From NCBI GenBank assembly GCA_948467675.1, contig CAOKFI010000001.1:151159-215158 (forward strand): DNA of 64,000 nucleotides. Direction: 5' to 3'. This document shows positions 9,089-17,700 of this stretch, piece after piece; within the stretch, counting starts at the first letter, position 1; each line of letters opens with the position of its first letter. The translations under genes were made by a program, and so were the position numbers. Origin of the DNA: an uncultured Porphyromonadaceae bacterium (GTDB taxonomy: Bacteria; Bacteroidota; Bacteroidia; Bacteroidales; Muribaculaceae). The notes beneath the pieces are model-generated. The model did not search any database and was not told the DNA's origin. It saw only the letters and a list, made by a program, of their open reading frames with translations.

Positions 9089-9907
9089 TTATTCTTCGCC
9101 GAGCACTGTATTGTAGAAGTCGGCGTAGGCTTGTACGTTGTCATCTTCTCCGGGATATTCCAAAAGCGGTTTGCCTGTCGAGCGGGCGTATTCTATCAGT
9201 TCCGGGTCGGCTTTGGCGGAGGCCACGGCTATACCGTCGGCATAATCCATGGCCAGACGGCTCATAGCCTTGTGGTCGATTGGGCCGTCGAGGATTGCTG
9301 TTAGGTCATCATCGGCAAATTCGTCCATTTTTAGCTTTTCTATCATGCGGGGATCGAGCGGTTGTTCGAATTCGTCGTCATACAGGGCGTATATGACCTT
9401 TGCGGCACGGAACGACGGATCTTCCTGATAGTGACGTTTCAGATATAAAGGTGTCAGTGCGGATATCCAGCCGGAGCAGTGCACAAGTGCCGGTTCCCAA
9501 CGTAGTTTCTTGACTGTTTCGATGACTCCGCGCACGAAAAACATACTGCGTTCGTCATTGTCTTCGGGGCTGGTGCGTATCTCAAGATCCGATACCAGAT
9601 GGTGTTGGAAGAAATCATCGTTGTCTATGAAGTAGACCTGCATGCGGGCCGGCTGCAAGGTTGCGACCTTTATGATTAGCGGATGATCGGTATCGTCTAT
9701 TATGAGGTTCATACCCGAAAGGCGGATCACCTCGTGAAGCTGGTTGCGCCGCTCGTTGATGCATCCGTATTTAGGCATAAACGTGCGTACTTCAAACCCT
9801 TTCTCCTGAATACCGTGCGGTAGTCGCTGGCATAGTGTCGACATGAATGTCTGAGGGAGATAAGGGGTTATCTCCTGTGAGATGTATAGGACTTTGCGGG
9901 AACTCAT
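9089..9907 (-). CDS. Glycogen/starch synthase, N-terminal (GT5) domain only
   Basis: 272 residues. Opens with KVLYISQEITPYLP, the start of the starch-synthase catalytic domain that normally holds the KxGG ADP-glucose motif; here that motif is absent. A full GlgA has about 480-550 residues with a second Rossmann domain carrying nucleotide-sugar contacts; this protein stops before it. The length is typical of a conserved short Bacteroidales family, so it does not look like a broken gene. Either it needs a partner or it has a non-catalytic role. A -7 box lies at 9946-9953. Confidence 0.8.
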   Translation of the reverse strand: MSSRKVLYISQEITPYLPQTFMSTLCQRLPHGIQEKGFEVRTFMPKYGCINERRNQLHEVIRLSGMNLIIDDTDHPLIIKVATLQPARMQVYFIDNDDFFQHHLVSDLEIRTSPEDNDERSMFFVRGVIETVKKLRWEPALVHCSGWISALTPLYLKRHYQEDPSFRAAKVIYALYDDEFEQPLDPRMIEKLKMDEFADDDLTAILDGPIDHKAMSRLAMDYADGIAVASAKADPELIEYARSTGKPLLEYPGEDDNVQAYADFYNTVLGEE

Positions 9908-9945
9908 TAAATTGATAATTTAGCCGGTAAAATATAAACTAACCG

Positions 9946-9953
9946 CAAAGATA
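9946..9953 (-). promoter_or_regulatory. Putative -7 promoter element of the glycogen synthase-DUF4270 pair
   Basis: TATCTTTG on the minus strand, 39 bases upstream of the ATG. No exact -33 match at the usual spacing. Confidence 0.5.
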
Positions 9954-10005
9954 CAATTTTTTTCCCAATCTTCAGTAACGAATTGGTATATACCTGTAGC
10001 TTTTC

Positions 10006-10212
10006 TCAGTCGGCAGGTGGTAAATTCATGTCGTTTACCTCATCTTTTATCAGTTCTGCACGGTTGAGCTCGCCTGTACAGTCATATTGGTCATCGCTCC
10101 ATTCATCAGTCTGGATACGCTCTTTGTCGATGTGTCTTGCTTTCCAGAACTGGAAAAACTTACTTGCTTTATTACGAATGATAAAATATCCCAAAAAATT
10201 CAAAATCGGCAT
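10006..10212 (-). CDS. Small protein of unknown function
   Basis: 68 residues from the ATG at 10212 (the frame extends to 10233, but a TATTTTTG -7 box at 10231-10238 makes that start unlikely). An N-terminal hydrophobic-basic stretch (MPILNFLGYFIIRNKASKFF) is followed by a charged, acidic tail ending NLPPAD. No family recognised. The opposite-strand frame over the same bases is Ser-rich and less protein-like. Presence of a promoter box and balanced composition argue that it is real, but its small size keeps this tentative. Confidence 0.5.
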   Translation of the reverse strand: MPILNFLGYFIIRNKASKFFQFWKARHIDKERIQTDEWSDDQYDCTGELNRAELIKDEVNDMNLPPAD

Positions 10213-10301
10213 TTTCGTTCGTTTTTTGTACAAAAATACGTGTGTGCCGGAGTGAAGATGTGGTACTGCAATGTTAATATAAATTAATTGTTATTGTAAT
10301 T

Positions 10302-10352
10302 AGGCCAAAGCTGTGTCCGGGGTGATTTACATCCGTGACGCAGCTTTGGCCT
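10302..10352. terminator. Hairpin terminator downstream of the cupin gene
   Basis: Perfect 12-bp inverted repeat, 10302-10313 against 10341-10352, with a 27-base loop containing no stronger structure. Located 27 bases past the cupin stop. The T tract on the minus strand is weak. Confidence 0.6.
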
Positions 10353-10378
10353 TGATGGATCTGAATGTCGAAAGGATT

Positions 10379-10828
10379 TTACCAGCTTACCGATTCGGTA
10401 AGTATGTTGCCGTCCATGGCATCGTCGGCTGAGAATGAGCCGCTGCGGTACTGGACGCACAGCATTACGAGAGGAATCAGTCCATTGTTGCGTACTGAAC
10501 GCTTTCCCTCTGGGGCTACGCGTACTACACTTCCTTCCTTGATAGGAAATATTTCACCGTCGACCTGAAACTCGCCTTTGCCGCTTATGAAGAAATATAG
10601 TTCTTCATGGTTTTTATGGGTGTGCAGAAACCCGGTTTCCTGTCCGGGAGTGAATACCTGAAATGAAAATTCACTGCCGGTCGTGCCGATAGCCTGTCCT
10701 CCGAATACCTTCCCCGGTATTTTGATCTCAGGACTGAGTTCAAGCACATACTCTTTCATGTCCTGGATGTTGCCGAGATTGATTGCATTGAAATTCTTGC
10801 CGTGTGAAAGTTCTTGGATCTGTTTCAT
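10379..10828 (-). CDS. Cupin domain protein
   Basis: 149 residues from the ATG at 10828 (alternative ATG at 10840). The open frame continues to 10909, but the promoter -7 box at 10878-10885 lies inside that extension, so it is not translated. A single cupin barrel with the metal-binding motif THKNHEELYFFISGKGEF and the second motif around the GSVVRVAPEGKRSVRNNG stretch. Cytoplasmic. Family members bind small molecules or act as isomerases or dioxygenases; the substrate cannot be told. Confidence 0.85.
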   Translation of the reverse strand: MKQIQELSHGKNFNAINLGNIQDMKEYVLELSPEIKIPGKVFGGQAIGTTGSEFSFQVFTPGQETGFLHTHKNHEELYFFISGKGEFQVDGEIFPIKEGSVVRVAPEGKRSVRNNGLIPLVMLCVQYRSGSFSADDAMDGNILTESVSW

Positions 10829-10877
10829 TGTGAGATGCATTTTTTTATGGTTGTGTTGTCTATCTGGTTTCGGGGCG

Positions 10878-10909
10878 CAAAAATATTGCAAATGTGTATT
10901 GGGAGTCAA
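10878..10909 (-). promoter_or_regulatory. Promoter of the cupin gene
   Basis: Minus strand: CTTG, 21 bases, then TATTTTTG (10878-10885). It fits the Bacteroidota -33/-7 arrangement and fixes the gene start downstream of about 10871. Confidence 0.7.
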
Positions 10910-11082
10910 GAGGTTATCATTTTGTTACATACTAACCTTTTGGTCTCTTTTGCTGATCGTCAGATTGTTGTGCGATGTTAAATTTATATAATTGTCTGCG
11001 CGGATTTTTAGTCGAGTGGTGTACTATGCGTTATAGCTCATTATGAGCGTAGTTCTGAACTATAGTATCCTGTTCAGTTCTC

Positions 11083-11112
11083 TTGGCATCCCGCCAAGAT
11101 TCGTTATCTTTG
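11083..11112 (+). promoter_or_regulatory. Promoter of the DsbD operon, with a palindrome between the boxes
   Basis: TTG (11083-11085), 19 bases, TATCTTTG (11105-11112). A dyad, CTTGGC (11082-11087) and GCCAAG (11093-11098) around five bases, overlaps the -33 box and fills the spacer; it may be an operator. The ATG at 11131 follows the -7 box by 18 bases. Confidence 0.75.
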
Positions 11113-11130
11113 CGGGAAAATAGCAGAACG

Positions 11131-11604
11131 ATGAAAAAAATACTGATGTTTGTTATACTGTTGGGCGCTTGCTTGAATGTTTTCGCTCAACCGCCGACGC
11201 CGGTAAAGTGGCGTGTATCGGCGCGGATGATATCGCCGACTGAAGGTATTGTGACACTTAGGGCCACATTGCAGAGCGGATGGCATCTGTATGGTATGGA
11301 AATACCTGCCGGAGGGCCTAAAGCCACGTCCATTGAGTTCGCAAAATCGGATGGCATTGAATTTACGGGCGCGCTGAAGCCTTCTGAGAACCCTGTATCT
11401 GTTCTGGATCCTCAGTTCAGCATAAATGTGACATGGTGGGAACGCAGTGTCACTTTTTCCCGGCCATTCCGAAAGACCGGCGATGTCTCGTCATTAGCCG
11501 TAAGCATAACATATATGGGCTGTAATGACCAGACATGTACACCGCCTCGTACTGAAAAATTCGATGTCAGAATAAATCCTTATAGAGATAAGACTGCGAG
11601 ATGA
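11131..11604 (+). CDS. Secreted stand-alone DsbD N-terminal domain protein
   Basis: 157 residues from the ATG at 11131; the in-frame start at 11083 lies inside the promoter. A signal peptide (MKKILMFVILLGACLNVFAQ) precedes a single immunoglobulin-like DsbD alpha domain with the Cys pair in GCNDQTCTPP, equivalent to the redox pair of nDsbD. The same domain forms the N-terminus of the next protein (shared W-H-L-Y, GGP, GCNDQ-C), so this is a tandem duplication without the membrane part. Its stop overlaps the DsbD start (ATGA). It probably passes electrons to or from DsbD in the periplasm; partner specificity is inferred. Confidence 0.82.
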   Translation: MKKILMFVILLGACLNVFAQPPTPVKWRVSARMISPTEGIVTLRATLQSGWHLYGMEIPAGGPKATSIEFAKSDGIEFTGALKPSENPVSVLDPQFSINVTWWERSVTFSRPFRKTGDVSSLAVSITYMGCNDQTCTPPRTEKFDVRINPYRDKTAR

Positions 11605-13562
11605 GAAATATATTTAGAAATCTGATTGCTTTGATTGTAGTGTTGACAGCCTGTGTTTATGTCAACGCACAGATCGTTGATCCCATACGATGGGAAACAT
11701 CCGTGGAGATGGATTCTGAAACCGACGGAGCGCTGGTGTTTAAAGTATCTATCGACAAAGGATGGCACCTGTACGCATTGCAGCTGCCGGAGGGCGGGCC
11801 TATGCCTACAGCCGTCACTCTGACCAAAACCAACGGTATCGTGCCTGGTGCGCTGACGCCGTCGCGCGAACCGCTGTCGAAGTTCGACACTCAGTTCGAT
11901 ATGGATCTCGCATGGTGGGATGCTGATGTTGAGTTCCGGTTGCCTTTTACAGTAGATAATCCTGACGGCTATGAGATATCAGGTACAGTGTCATATCAGG
12001 GTTGTAATGACCAGAGTTGTCTGGCTCCGGCTAAAGAAGCATTCGATTTTGTCGATGGCGTTCCGGTGGCTACAGGTCTTGTGGATTCCGAGGCAGATGC
12101 CCCAGGTGCCGAACCTGCCGGTCTGCTCGACGATCTTGCCGCTAAGTGGTGGCAGCCTGTCGCTATGCCTCAGAGCGCTCCAGTAGGGGAGTCCTCCTGG
12201 TGGTATATATTCCTGTGGGGATTCATCGGAGGTCTTCTCGCCTTGCTGACTCCATGTGTTTGGCCTATGATACCGCTTACGGTAAGTTTCTTCCTTAAGA
12301 AAAACGGATCGAAAGCCAAATCGATACGCGATGCCACGATCTACGGAGCTTCGATCGTAGTGATTTATCTTGTTCTCGGATTAGCCATAACCATGGCATT
12401 CGGAGCGAGCAAACTTAATGATCTTGCGACCAACGCAGTATTCAATATTGCGTTCTTTCTGCTGCTTGTCGTTTTTGCCGTATCATTCTTTGGGGCATTC
12501 GACATCAAGCTGCCGTCACGTTGGAGTAATTCAATGGATGGACGTGCCGAACGGACTACCGGTCTGATCAGCATATTTTTCATGGCGTTTACACTTGCAT
12601 TGGTCTCGTTTTCCTGCACCGGTCCCATCATAGGAACTCTGCTGGTCGAAGCCGCATCTATGGGTGATATCACCGGGCCGGCTATCGGTATGGGAGCATT
12701 TGCTCTTGCGTTGGCGTTGCCGTTCACTCTGTTTGCGATATTTCCTTCATGGCTGAAAGAGATGCCGCGCTCTGGCGGTTGGCTCAATTCTGTAAAAGTG
12801 ATACTCGGATTTCTGGAACTTGCTCTTTCTCTCAAATTCCTGTCGGTCGCAGATCTCTCTTATGGCTGGGGTATTCTTGACCGTGAGGTGTTCCTGTCTC
12901 TCTGGATCGTAATATTCATTCTTCTCGGTGTATATTTACTTGGCAAAATCAGGTTTTCGCATGATTCTCCGACTGATCATGTGTCGATACCGCGCTTTTT
13001 CATGGCTCTTGTATCGCTTGGCTTTGCGGTATATCTGATTCCTGGCCTGTGGGGTGCTCCGCTCAAGGCTACAAGTGCATTTGTCCCTCCGCTTTATACG
13101 CAGGACTTCAATCTTTATAGTACAGGCGAATATTACGAGGTCGATGACTATGATGAAGGTATGCGTCTTGCTGTCGAGATGGGGCGGCCTGTGCTTGTCG
13201 ACTTCTCAGGTCACGGATGTGTCAACTGCCGTAAGATGGAAGGTGCTGTGTTCGATACTCCGGAAGTGCGGCAGATGCTTCACGACAGTTTTATTCTTGT
13301 GAAGCTCATGGTTGATGACAAACGTCAGCTGGAACATCCGTTTACAGTCTCTGAAAACGGCCGCACTATTGACATAACGACTATAGGCGAGAAGTGGAGT
13401 TATCTGCAACGCCATAAATTCGGAACAAATACCCAACCGTATTATGTGATCCTTAACCAGGAAGGCCTTCCTATGAATAGTGCTGCCGGTTATGATGAAA
13501 ATGCAGTCAAGTTTATGGAGTGGCTTGGATCGGGTATCGCACGTTATAATGAATCAAATTGA
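11601..13562 (+). CDS. dsbD: Thiol:disulfide interchange protein DsbD
   Basis: 653 residues in the canonical three-part order: signal peptide and N-terminal alpha domain (to about residue 155, Cys pair in GCNDQSC), a membrane domain of about eight helices (about 200-490) with redox Cys in TPCVWPMIP and SFSCTGPIIG, and a C-terminal thioredoxin-like domain with CVNC in GHGCVNCRKME. It carries reducing power from cytoplasmic thioredoxin to the periplasm. It overlaps the upstream N-domain gene by 4 bases. The gap to mazG is 7 bases. Confidence 0.92.
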   Translation: MRNIFRNLIALIVVLTACVYVNAQIVDPIRWETSVEMDSETDGALVFKVSIDKGWHLYALQLPEGGPMPTAVTLTKTNGIVPGALTPSREPLSKFDTQFDMDLAWWDADVEFRLPFTVDNPDGYEISGTVSYQGCNDQSCLAPAKEAFDFVDGVPVATGLVDSEADAPGAEPAGLLDDLAAKWWQPVAMPQSAPVGESSWWYIFLWGFIGGLLALLTPCVWPMIPLTVSFFLKKNGSKAKSIRDATIYGASIVVIYLVLGLAITMAFGASKLNDLATNAVFNIAFFLLLVVFAVSFFGAFDIKLPSRWSNSMDGRAERTTGLISIFFMAFTLALVSFSCTGPIIGTLLVEAASMGDITGPAIGMGAFALALALPFTLFAIFPSWLKEMPRSGGWLNSVKVILGFLELALSLKFLSVADLSYGWGILDREVFLSLWIVIFILLGVYLLGKIRFSHDSPTDHVSIPRFFMALVSLGFAVYLIPGLWGAPLKATSAFVPPLYTQDFNLYSTGEYYEVDDYDEGMRLAVEMGRPVLVDFSGHGCVNCRKMEGAVFDTPEVRQMLHDSFILVKLMVDDKRQLEHPFTVSENGRTIDITTIGEKWSYLQRHKFGTNTQPYYVILNQEGLPMNSAAGYDENAVKFMEWLGSGIARYNESN

Positions 13563-13569
13563 TATTAGA

Positions 13570-14364
13570 ATGTCAGCACATACACGACATGAGAAGATAG
13601 AGGCGCTTGGTCGCGTCATAGACACGCTCGACATACTGCGGGTTGAGTGCCCGTGGGATCGAAAGCAGACCAATGAGTCGCTTCGGGCCAATACTATAGA
13701 AGAAGTATACGAACTTGCCGATGCTCTGATTAAAAGCGATGACATGGCCATACGCAAGGAGCTTGGCGATGTGTTGCTGCATGTATTGTTTTATGCTAAA
13801 ATCGGTGAGGAGTCAGGTTCATTCGACATTGCCGATGTTGCCGATGCGCTCAATGAGAAACTGATATTCCGTCATCCGCATGTATTCGGCGACACGGAGG
13901 CTGATACCGCACAGAAAGTCAAGGAAAACTGGGAAGACCTTAAACTTAAAGAAAAAGGTGGTAATAAAACCGTACTGGCCGGAGTTCCTGATGCGTTGCC
14001 GGCGATGATCAAGGCGGCCCGTATTCAGGAAAAAGCGGCCAATGTCGGGTTTGACTGGGAAGAACGACGTCAGGTCTGGGATAAGGTTCGGGAAGAGGCC
14101 GGCGAGTTGGGCAGAGAGATCGACCGGATGGACTCTGACCGGATGGAAGAGGAGATGGGCGATCTTCTTTTCAGCCTGATCAATGCCTCGCGTCTGTATG
14201 ATATAAATCCGGAGAACGCGCTTGAGAAAACCAACCGCAAATTTATACGTCGCTTCAATTATGTGGAGCGGCGTGCGGCTGAATCAGGGCGCAACATACG
14301 TAGTCTCACATTGGCCGAAATGGACGAATTGTGGAATGAGGCAAAGCAATCAGAACAGAAATGA
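13570..14364 (+). CDS. mazG: Nucleoside triphosphate pyrophosphohydrolase MazG
   Basis: 264 residues from the ATG at 13570; an in-frame ATG at 13549 would overlap dsbD by 14 bases and cannot be ruled out. Two tandem MazG helical domains: the first with CPWDRKQT, EEVYELADAL and ELGDVLLHVLF, the second with REEAGELG and EEMGDLLFSL. The EExxE and ExxD sets bind magnesium and hydrolyse NTPs to NMP and PPi, including house-cleaning of odd nucleotides. Its stop overlaps the next start (ATGA). Confidence 0.93.
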   Translation: MSAHTRHEKIEALGRVIDTLDILRVECPWDRKQTNESLRANTIEEVYELADALIKSDDMAIRKELGDVLLHVLFYAKIGEESGSFDIADVADALNEKLIFRHPHVFGDTEADTAQKVKENWEDLKLKEKGGNKTVLAGVPDALPAMIKAARIQEKAANVGFDWEERRQVWDKVREEAGELGREIDRMDSDRMEEEMGDLLFSLINASRLYDINPENALEKTNRKFIRRFNYVERRAAESGRNIRSLTLAEMDELWNEAKQSEQK

Positions 14365-14777
14365 CAGTGATCAGACATATACTTGTAGTATTGGCGTTGG
14401 TTTCTGGAGCATCGGTCTCCTATGGGATTGACCTTCTTACAGGAGCTCCGGCCAATAAACTCGATATTGCGGTCGACAGCGTTATGTTTCGCGATGATGT
14501 CACCCGTGTGTATTGCCGCATTTTAGGACGACCGCATACATCACAGCGTATTGACTGCGCATCGCTTATGGTCAATGGCGCTGAGTTGAACGGAACCGAT
14601 ATTGACGGCGTGGACTTCGAACGTTATTTTCAGTGGGAAGATGACGGATGCATTCCTTTGGAGATCGATTTCGCGCCGACACGCGAATCGGATAAGATCC
14701 AGGTGAAGCTGCTCACAGTAAGGGGTATAGTCTCGTCGCCATCTGTAACTTTGCGCAATGGCAAGGCGGTAAAATGA
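14361..14777 (+). CDS. Secreted protein of unknown function
   Basis: 138 residues. Signal peptide (MTVIRHILVVLALVSGASVSYG), then a short beta-rich domain with no motif I recognise; two Cys (YCRILG and DCASL) could form a disulfide in the periplasm, plus a third in GCIPLE. It overlaps mazG at its start and topB at its stop by 4 bases each, so it is firmly part of the operon and translated by coupling. Probably lineage-restricted. Confidence 0.75.
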   Translation: MTVIRHILVVLALVSGASVSYGIDLLTGAPANKLDIAVDSVMFRDDVTRVYCRILGRPHTSQRIDCASLMVNGAELNGTDIDGVDFERYFQWEDDGCIPLEIDFAPTRESDKIQVKLLTVRGIVSSPSVTLRNGKAVK

Positions 14778-16858
14778 TAGTCTGCATAACCGAGAAACCG
14801 AGCGTAGCGCAGGATATTGCCGCCATATTGGGTGCCGGTGTCAGACGCGACGGCTTCTATGAAGGCAATGGATATGCCGTGACATGGACTTTCGGGCACT
14901 TGTGCGAGCTGAAAGAACCGCATGATTATTCGCCTAACTGGAAACGATGGTCGCTTGGTGCGTTACCGATGATTCCGCCTAAATTCGGCATAAAGCTGAA
15001 AGATGACAAAGGCATAGAGCATCAGTTTAATGTCATCAGATCACTGATCGAAGGAGCTGACGGTGTGATAAACTGCGGTGATGCCGGACAGGAAGGTGAG
15101 CTCATCCAGAGATGGGTCATGCAGAAAGCCGAATGCCGGTGTCCGGTACAGAGGCTGTGGATCTCGTCGCTGACCGATGAGGCTATACGGGAAGGCTTCA
15201 AGCAGTTGAAACCGCAGGCTCAGTTCGATAACCTCTATTATGCAGGACTCTCCCGTGCTATAGGCGACTGGATCCTCGGCATGAATGCCACCAGGCTGTA
15301 TTCGCTGAAATATTCGTCGGCGGGCAATGTCCTTTCGATAGGTCGTGTCCAGACACCTACATTGGCTCTGATTGTACAGCGGCATCTCGAGATCCGGGAT
15401 TTCAGACCGGAGGATTACTGGGAAATAAAGACCACCTATCGCGATGTCGTGTTCAATGCCACATCAGGACGATTCAAAACAGAGGCCGAGGCTGCAGCGG
15501 CAATGGAGCAGATCGCAGGCAAGCCTTTTGAGATAACGGCAGTCAGTGAGAAAAAAGGGCGGGAGGCACCGCAGCGTCTGTTCGATCTTACATCCCTGCA
15601 GGTGGAGTGCAACCGTCGCTGGGGATGGAGCGCCGACGAGACATTGTCATTGATTCAGACGCTATATGAGAAGAAAGTCACCACCTATCCGCGAGTAGAT
15701 ACCACGTATTTGTCGGAAGATCTGTATTCGAAAGTACCTGACATATTGAAACAGATGACACCGTATGCCGGTCTCACAGCTTCGGTTCTTGATAAAAAGC
15801 TGCCGAAGTCAAAAAAAGTGTTTGACAATGCCAAGGTTACGGATCACCATGCCATTATACCCACAGGGCAGGCTCCGAATATGCTTGCGGGCAATGAGCG
15901 CAAGATGTATCATCTGATAGCGTTGCGGTTTATCGCCGCGTTCTATCCCGATTGCATTTTCTCTACTACGAATGTCGAAGGCAACAGTGCCGGTCTCGGA
16001 TTCAAAACCACAGGCAAGGTGATCGTGGAACCCGGCTGGCGTCAGGTTTATGCAGGATCGGCTGACAAACCTGACGAAGGAGACCAGTCCGACAACAAGA
16101 TATTGCCGCCGTTTGAAATAGGGGAGAGCGGAACTCATGAACCGTCGTTGTTGAAAAAGGCCACCCAGCCCCCGAAGCCATACACCGAAGGAACATTGCT
16201 GCGGGCTATGGAAAGTGCGGGTAAGACCGTCGATGACGAGGAGTTGCGTGAGGCCATGAAAGAGAATGGAATAGGGCGTCCGTCAACCCGCGCCGCGATT
16301 ATTGAGACGCTGTTCAAGCGTCGGTATATCTATCGTGAGCGTAAAAATATAGTCGCGTCGCAGGCCGGTATCGATCTGATCGCGACTATCAATGAGGAGT
16401 TGCTGAAAAGTGCTAAACTGACCGGTCTGTGGGAGAATAAACTGCGCCGGATAGAGCGTGGCGAATATTCCGCAGCCGACTTCATAGCCGATCTCAAGAC
16501 ACTGATAGGCAGTATCGTCATGAATGTGCTTAGCGACAACTCCGCACGGCGCATAGAAGTAGCCGAACATGTAGTCAAGCAATCGAAAGCCAAGTCCAAA
16601 GCCGTACAGGATTCTGATGGCGAAGCAAAACCTAAGCGAAAGCGGCTTCCGAAGGCATTGCCTGGCATCGACTCTCTCCAGCAGATCAAATGCCCGGTGT
16701 GTCATGACGGACATCTGCTGAAAGGCAAGACAGCATACGGATGCAGCCGTTTCCGCGAGGGGTGCGGTCTGTTACTGCCGTTCGATGCCTATCCTGCTGA
16801 AGTTGAGCCAGGACGTCTGGCTGCGATAATGAAGAAAAACAATATGTATTATGAGTGA
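14774..16858 (+). CDS. topB: DNA topoisomerase III
   Basis: 694 residues. Type IA topoisomerase: Toprim domain at the N-terminus (CITEKPSVAQDIA; acidic set in CGDAGQEGEL), the gate domain with GRVQTPTLALI, and the catalytic Tyr in TTYPRVDTTYLSEDLY (the first Tyr, before PRVD). A C-terminal Cys cluster (CPVCHDGH, GCSRFREGC) is a zinc-ribbon-like DNA-binding end. Role: decatenation and removal of recombination intermediates. It overlaps both neighbours (4 bases upstream, 8 bases downstream). Confidence 0.95.
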   Translation: MIVCITEKPSVAQDIAAILGAGVRRDGFYEGNGYAVTWTFGHLCELKEPHDYSPNWKRWSLGALPMIPPKFGIKLKDDKGIEHQFNVIRSLIEGADGVINCGDAGQEGELIQRWVMQKAECRCPVQRLWISSLTDEAIREGFKQLKPQAQFDNLYYAGLSRAIGDWILGMNATRLYSLKYSSAGNVLSIGRVQTPTLALIVQRHLEIRDFRPEDYWEIKTTYRDVVFNATSGRFKTEAEAAAAMEQIAGKPFEITAVSEKKGREAPQRLFDLTSLQVECNRRWGWSADETLSLIQTLYEKKVTTYPRVDTTYLSEDLYSKVPDILKQMTPYAGLTASVLDKKLPKSKKVFDNAKVTDHHAIIPTGQAPNMLAGNERKMYHLIALRFIAAFYPDCIFSTTNVEGNSAGLGFKTTGKVIVEPGWRQVYAGSADKPDEGDQSDNKILPPFEIGESGTHEPSLLKKATQPPKPYTEGTLLRAMESAGKTVDDEELREAMKENGIGRPSTRAAIIETLFKRRYIYRERKNIVASQAGIDLIATINEELLKSAKLTGLWENKLRRIERGEYSAADFIADLKTLIGSIVMNVLSDNSARRIEVAEHVVKQSKAKSKAVQDSDGEAKPKRKRLPKALPGIDSLQQIKCPVCHDGHLLKGKTAYGCSRFREGCGLLLPFDAYPAEVEPGRLAAIMKKNNMYYE

Positions 16859-17357
16859 GATATTTCCAATTGTAGATCTCCAAGGCAATATACTGGATAG
16901 TGCCACACGTGAAGAATGCCATTCCGGATCGTTTCTGCTTCATCCGGTAGTACATTTGCATATATTGCGCAAAGATGGCGCCATACTCCTGCAGAAGCGT
17001 TCCATGAGCAAGGATATACAGCCAGGCCGATGGGATACGGCAGTAGGCGGCCACATGGATCTGGGAGAGGATGTGCTCACATCGTTGCGTCGTGAAGCGC
17101 GTGAGGAACTCGGGGTAGGCGATGAGCTGGATCCGCAGTCTGTTGTCGTATATCCGTTCCGGTCAGACCGTGAATACGAACTGGTCAATGTGTATATGTG
17201 GCGTGCACCGGAATCGTTTGTCCCGATAGCTGATCCGGGCGAAATAGATGAAGTCCGATACTGGACTCCCGGAGAGATCGAAGAAGCTATCGGCAAAGGG
17301 ATTCTGACACCCAACTTCGAACAGGAATATCGCCGGATAGCGGATCGTCTTAAATAA
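16851..17357 (+). CDS. NUDIX hydrolase
   Basis: 168 residues. A NUDIX box runs from GGHMDLGE through REAREELG, with all acidic metal ligands present. The start (IFPIVDLQGNILDSATREECH) resembles the IPP-isomerase-like group of NUDIX proteins, but the fold group does not settle the substrate. Cytoplasmic. Overlaps topB by 8 bases, so likely translated by coupling. Confidence 0.88.
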   Translation: MSEIFPIVDLQGNILDSATREECHSGSFLLHPVVHLHILRKDGAILLQKRSMSKDIQPGRWDTAVGGHMDLGEDVLTSLRREAREELGVGDELDPQSVVVYPFRSDREYELVNVYMWRAPESFVPIADPGEIDEVRYWTPGEIEEAIGKGILTPNFEQEYRRIADRLK

Positions 17358-17365
17358 AGGCGGGT

Positions 17366-17596
17366 ATGGAATCCAATAGTGTGTACTGTTCGGATATGTT
17401 TCTGCAATATCTGGCTATTGCTGTCATCATCGGAATATGTATCGTGTGGATGTTCCGGCGTTTGCGACACAGAGGACATTCGTCTGATACCGGTTGCGAT
17501 GGTTGCGCGCTAAGCCGGTCCTGCAATAAAAAAGCATATTTAGAAGAAAAAACGTGTAAAAAGTCAGTTGAAGATTTGGATAATCCAAAGGATTGA
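17366..17596 (+). CDS. FeoB-associated-type Cys-rich membrane protein
   Basis: 76 residues: one transmembrane helix (about residues 10-28) followed by a basic stop (RRLRHRGH) and a Cys cluster, GCDGCALSRSC. This layout matches the small Cys-rich membrane proteins often found beside feoB, but no feoB is in this window. Seven Cys in total. It starts 8 bases after the NUDIX stop. The -33 box of the tRNA-Cys promoter lies within its last codons. Confidence 0.65.
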   Translation: MESNSVYCSDMFLQYLAIAVIIGICIVWMFRRLRHRGHSSDTGCDGCALSRSCNKKAYLEEKTCKKSVEDLDNPKD

Positions 17597-17606
17597 CCTA
17601 CCTTTG
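17575..17606 (+). promoter_or_regulatory. Promoter of tRNA-Cys
   Basis: TTTG (17575-17578), 20 bases, TACCTTTG (17599-17606): a full match to the Bacteroidota consensus. The -33 box lies inside the preceding reading frame and the -7 box starts just after its stop. Confidence 0.85.
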
Positions 17607-17623
17607 CACTCACAATCACTCAG

Positions 17624-17694
17624 GGTTCCTTGGCCGAGTGGTTAGGCACCGGTCTGCAAAACCGTTTACAGCAGTTCGAATCTGCTAGGGACCT
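17624..17694 (+). tRNA. tRNA-Cys (anticodon GCA)
   Basis: 71 bases without encoded CCA. Acceptor GGTTCCT pairs with AGGGACC; anticodon loop CTGCAAA gives anticodon GCA; T arm CAGCAG region with TTCGAAT loop. Own promoter at 17575-17606, terminator immediately downstream. Confidence 0.95.
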
Positions 17695-17700
17695 CAAAAT

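Noticed and set aside
9983..10255. Plus-strand 90-codon frame opposite the small minus-strand gene
   Set aside because: Ser-rich shadow; the minus-strand frame has a promoter box and a more natural composition.
13480..13569. Longer mazG start
   Set aside because: The extension lies within the dsbD reading frame and lacks MazG-like sequence; homologs start close to the ATG at 13570.
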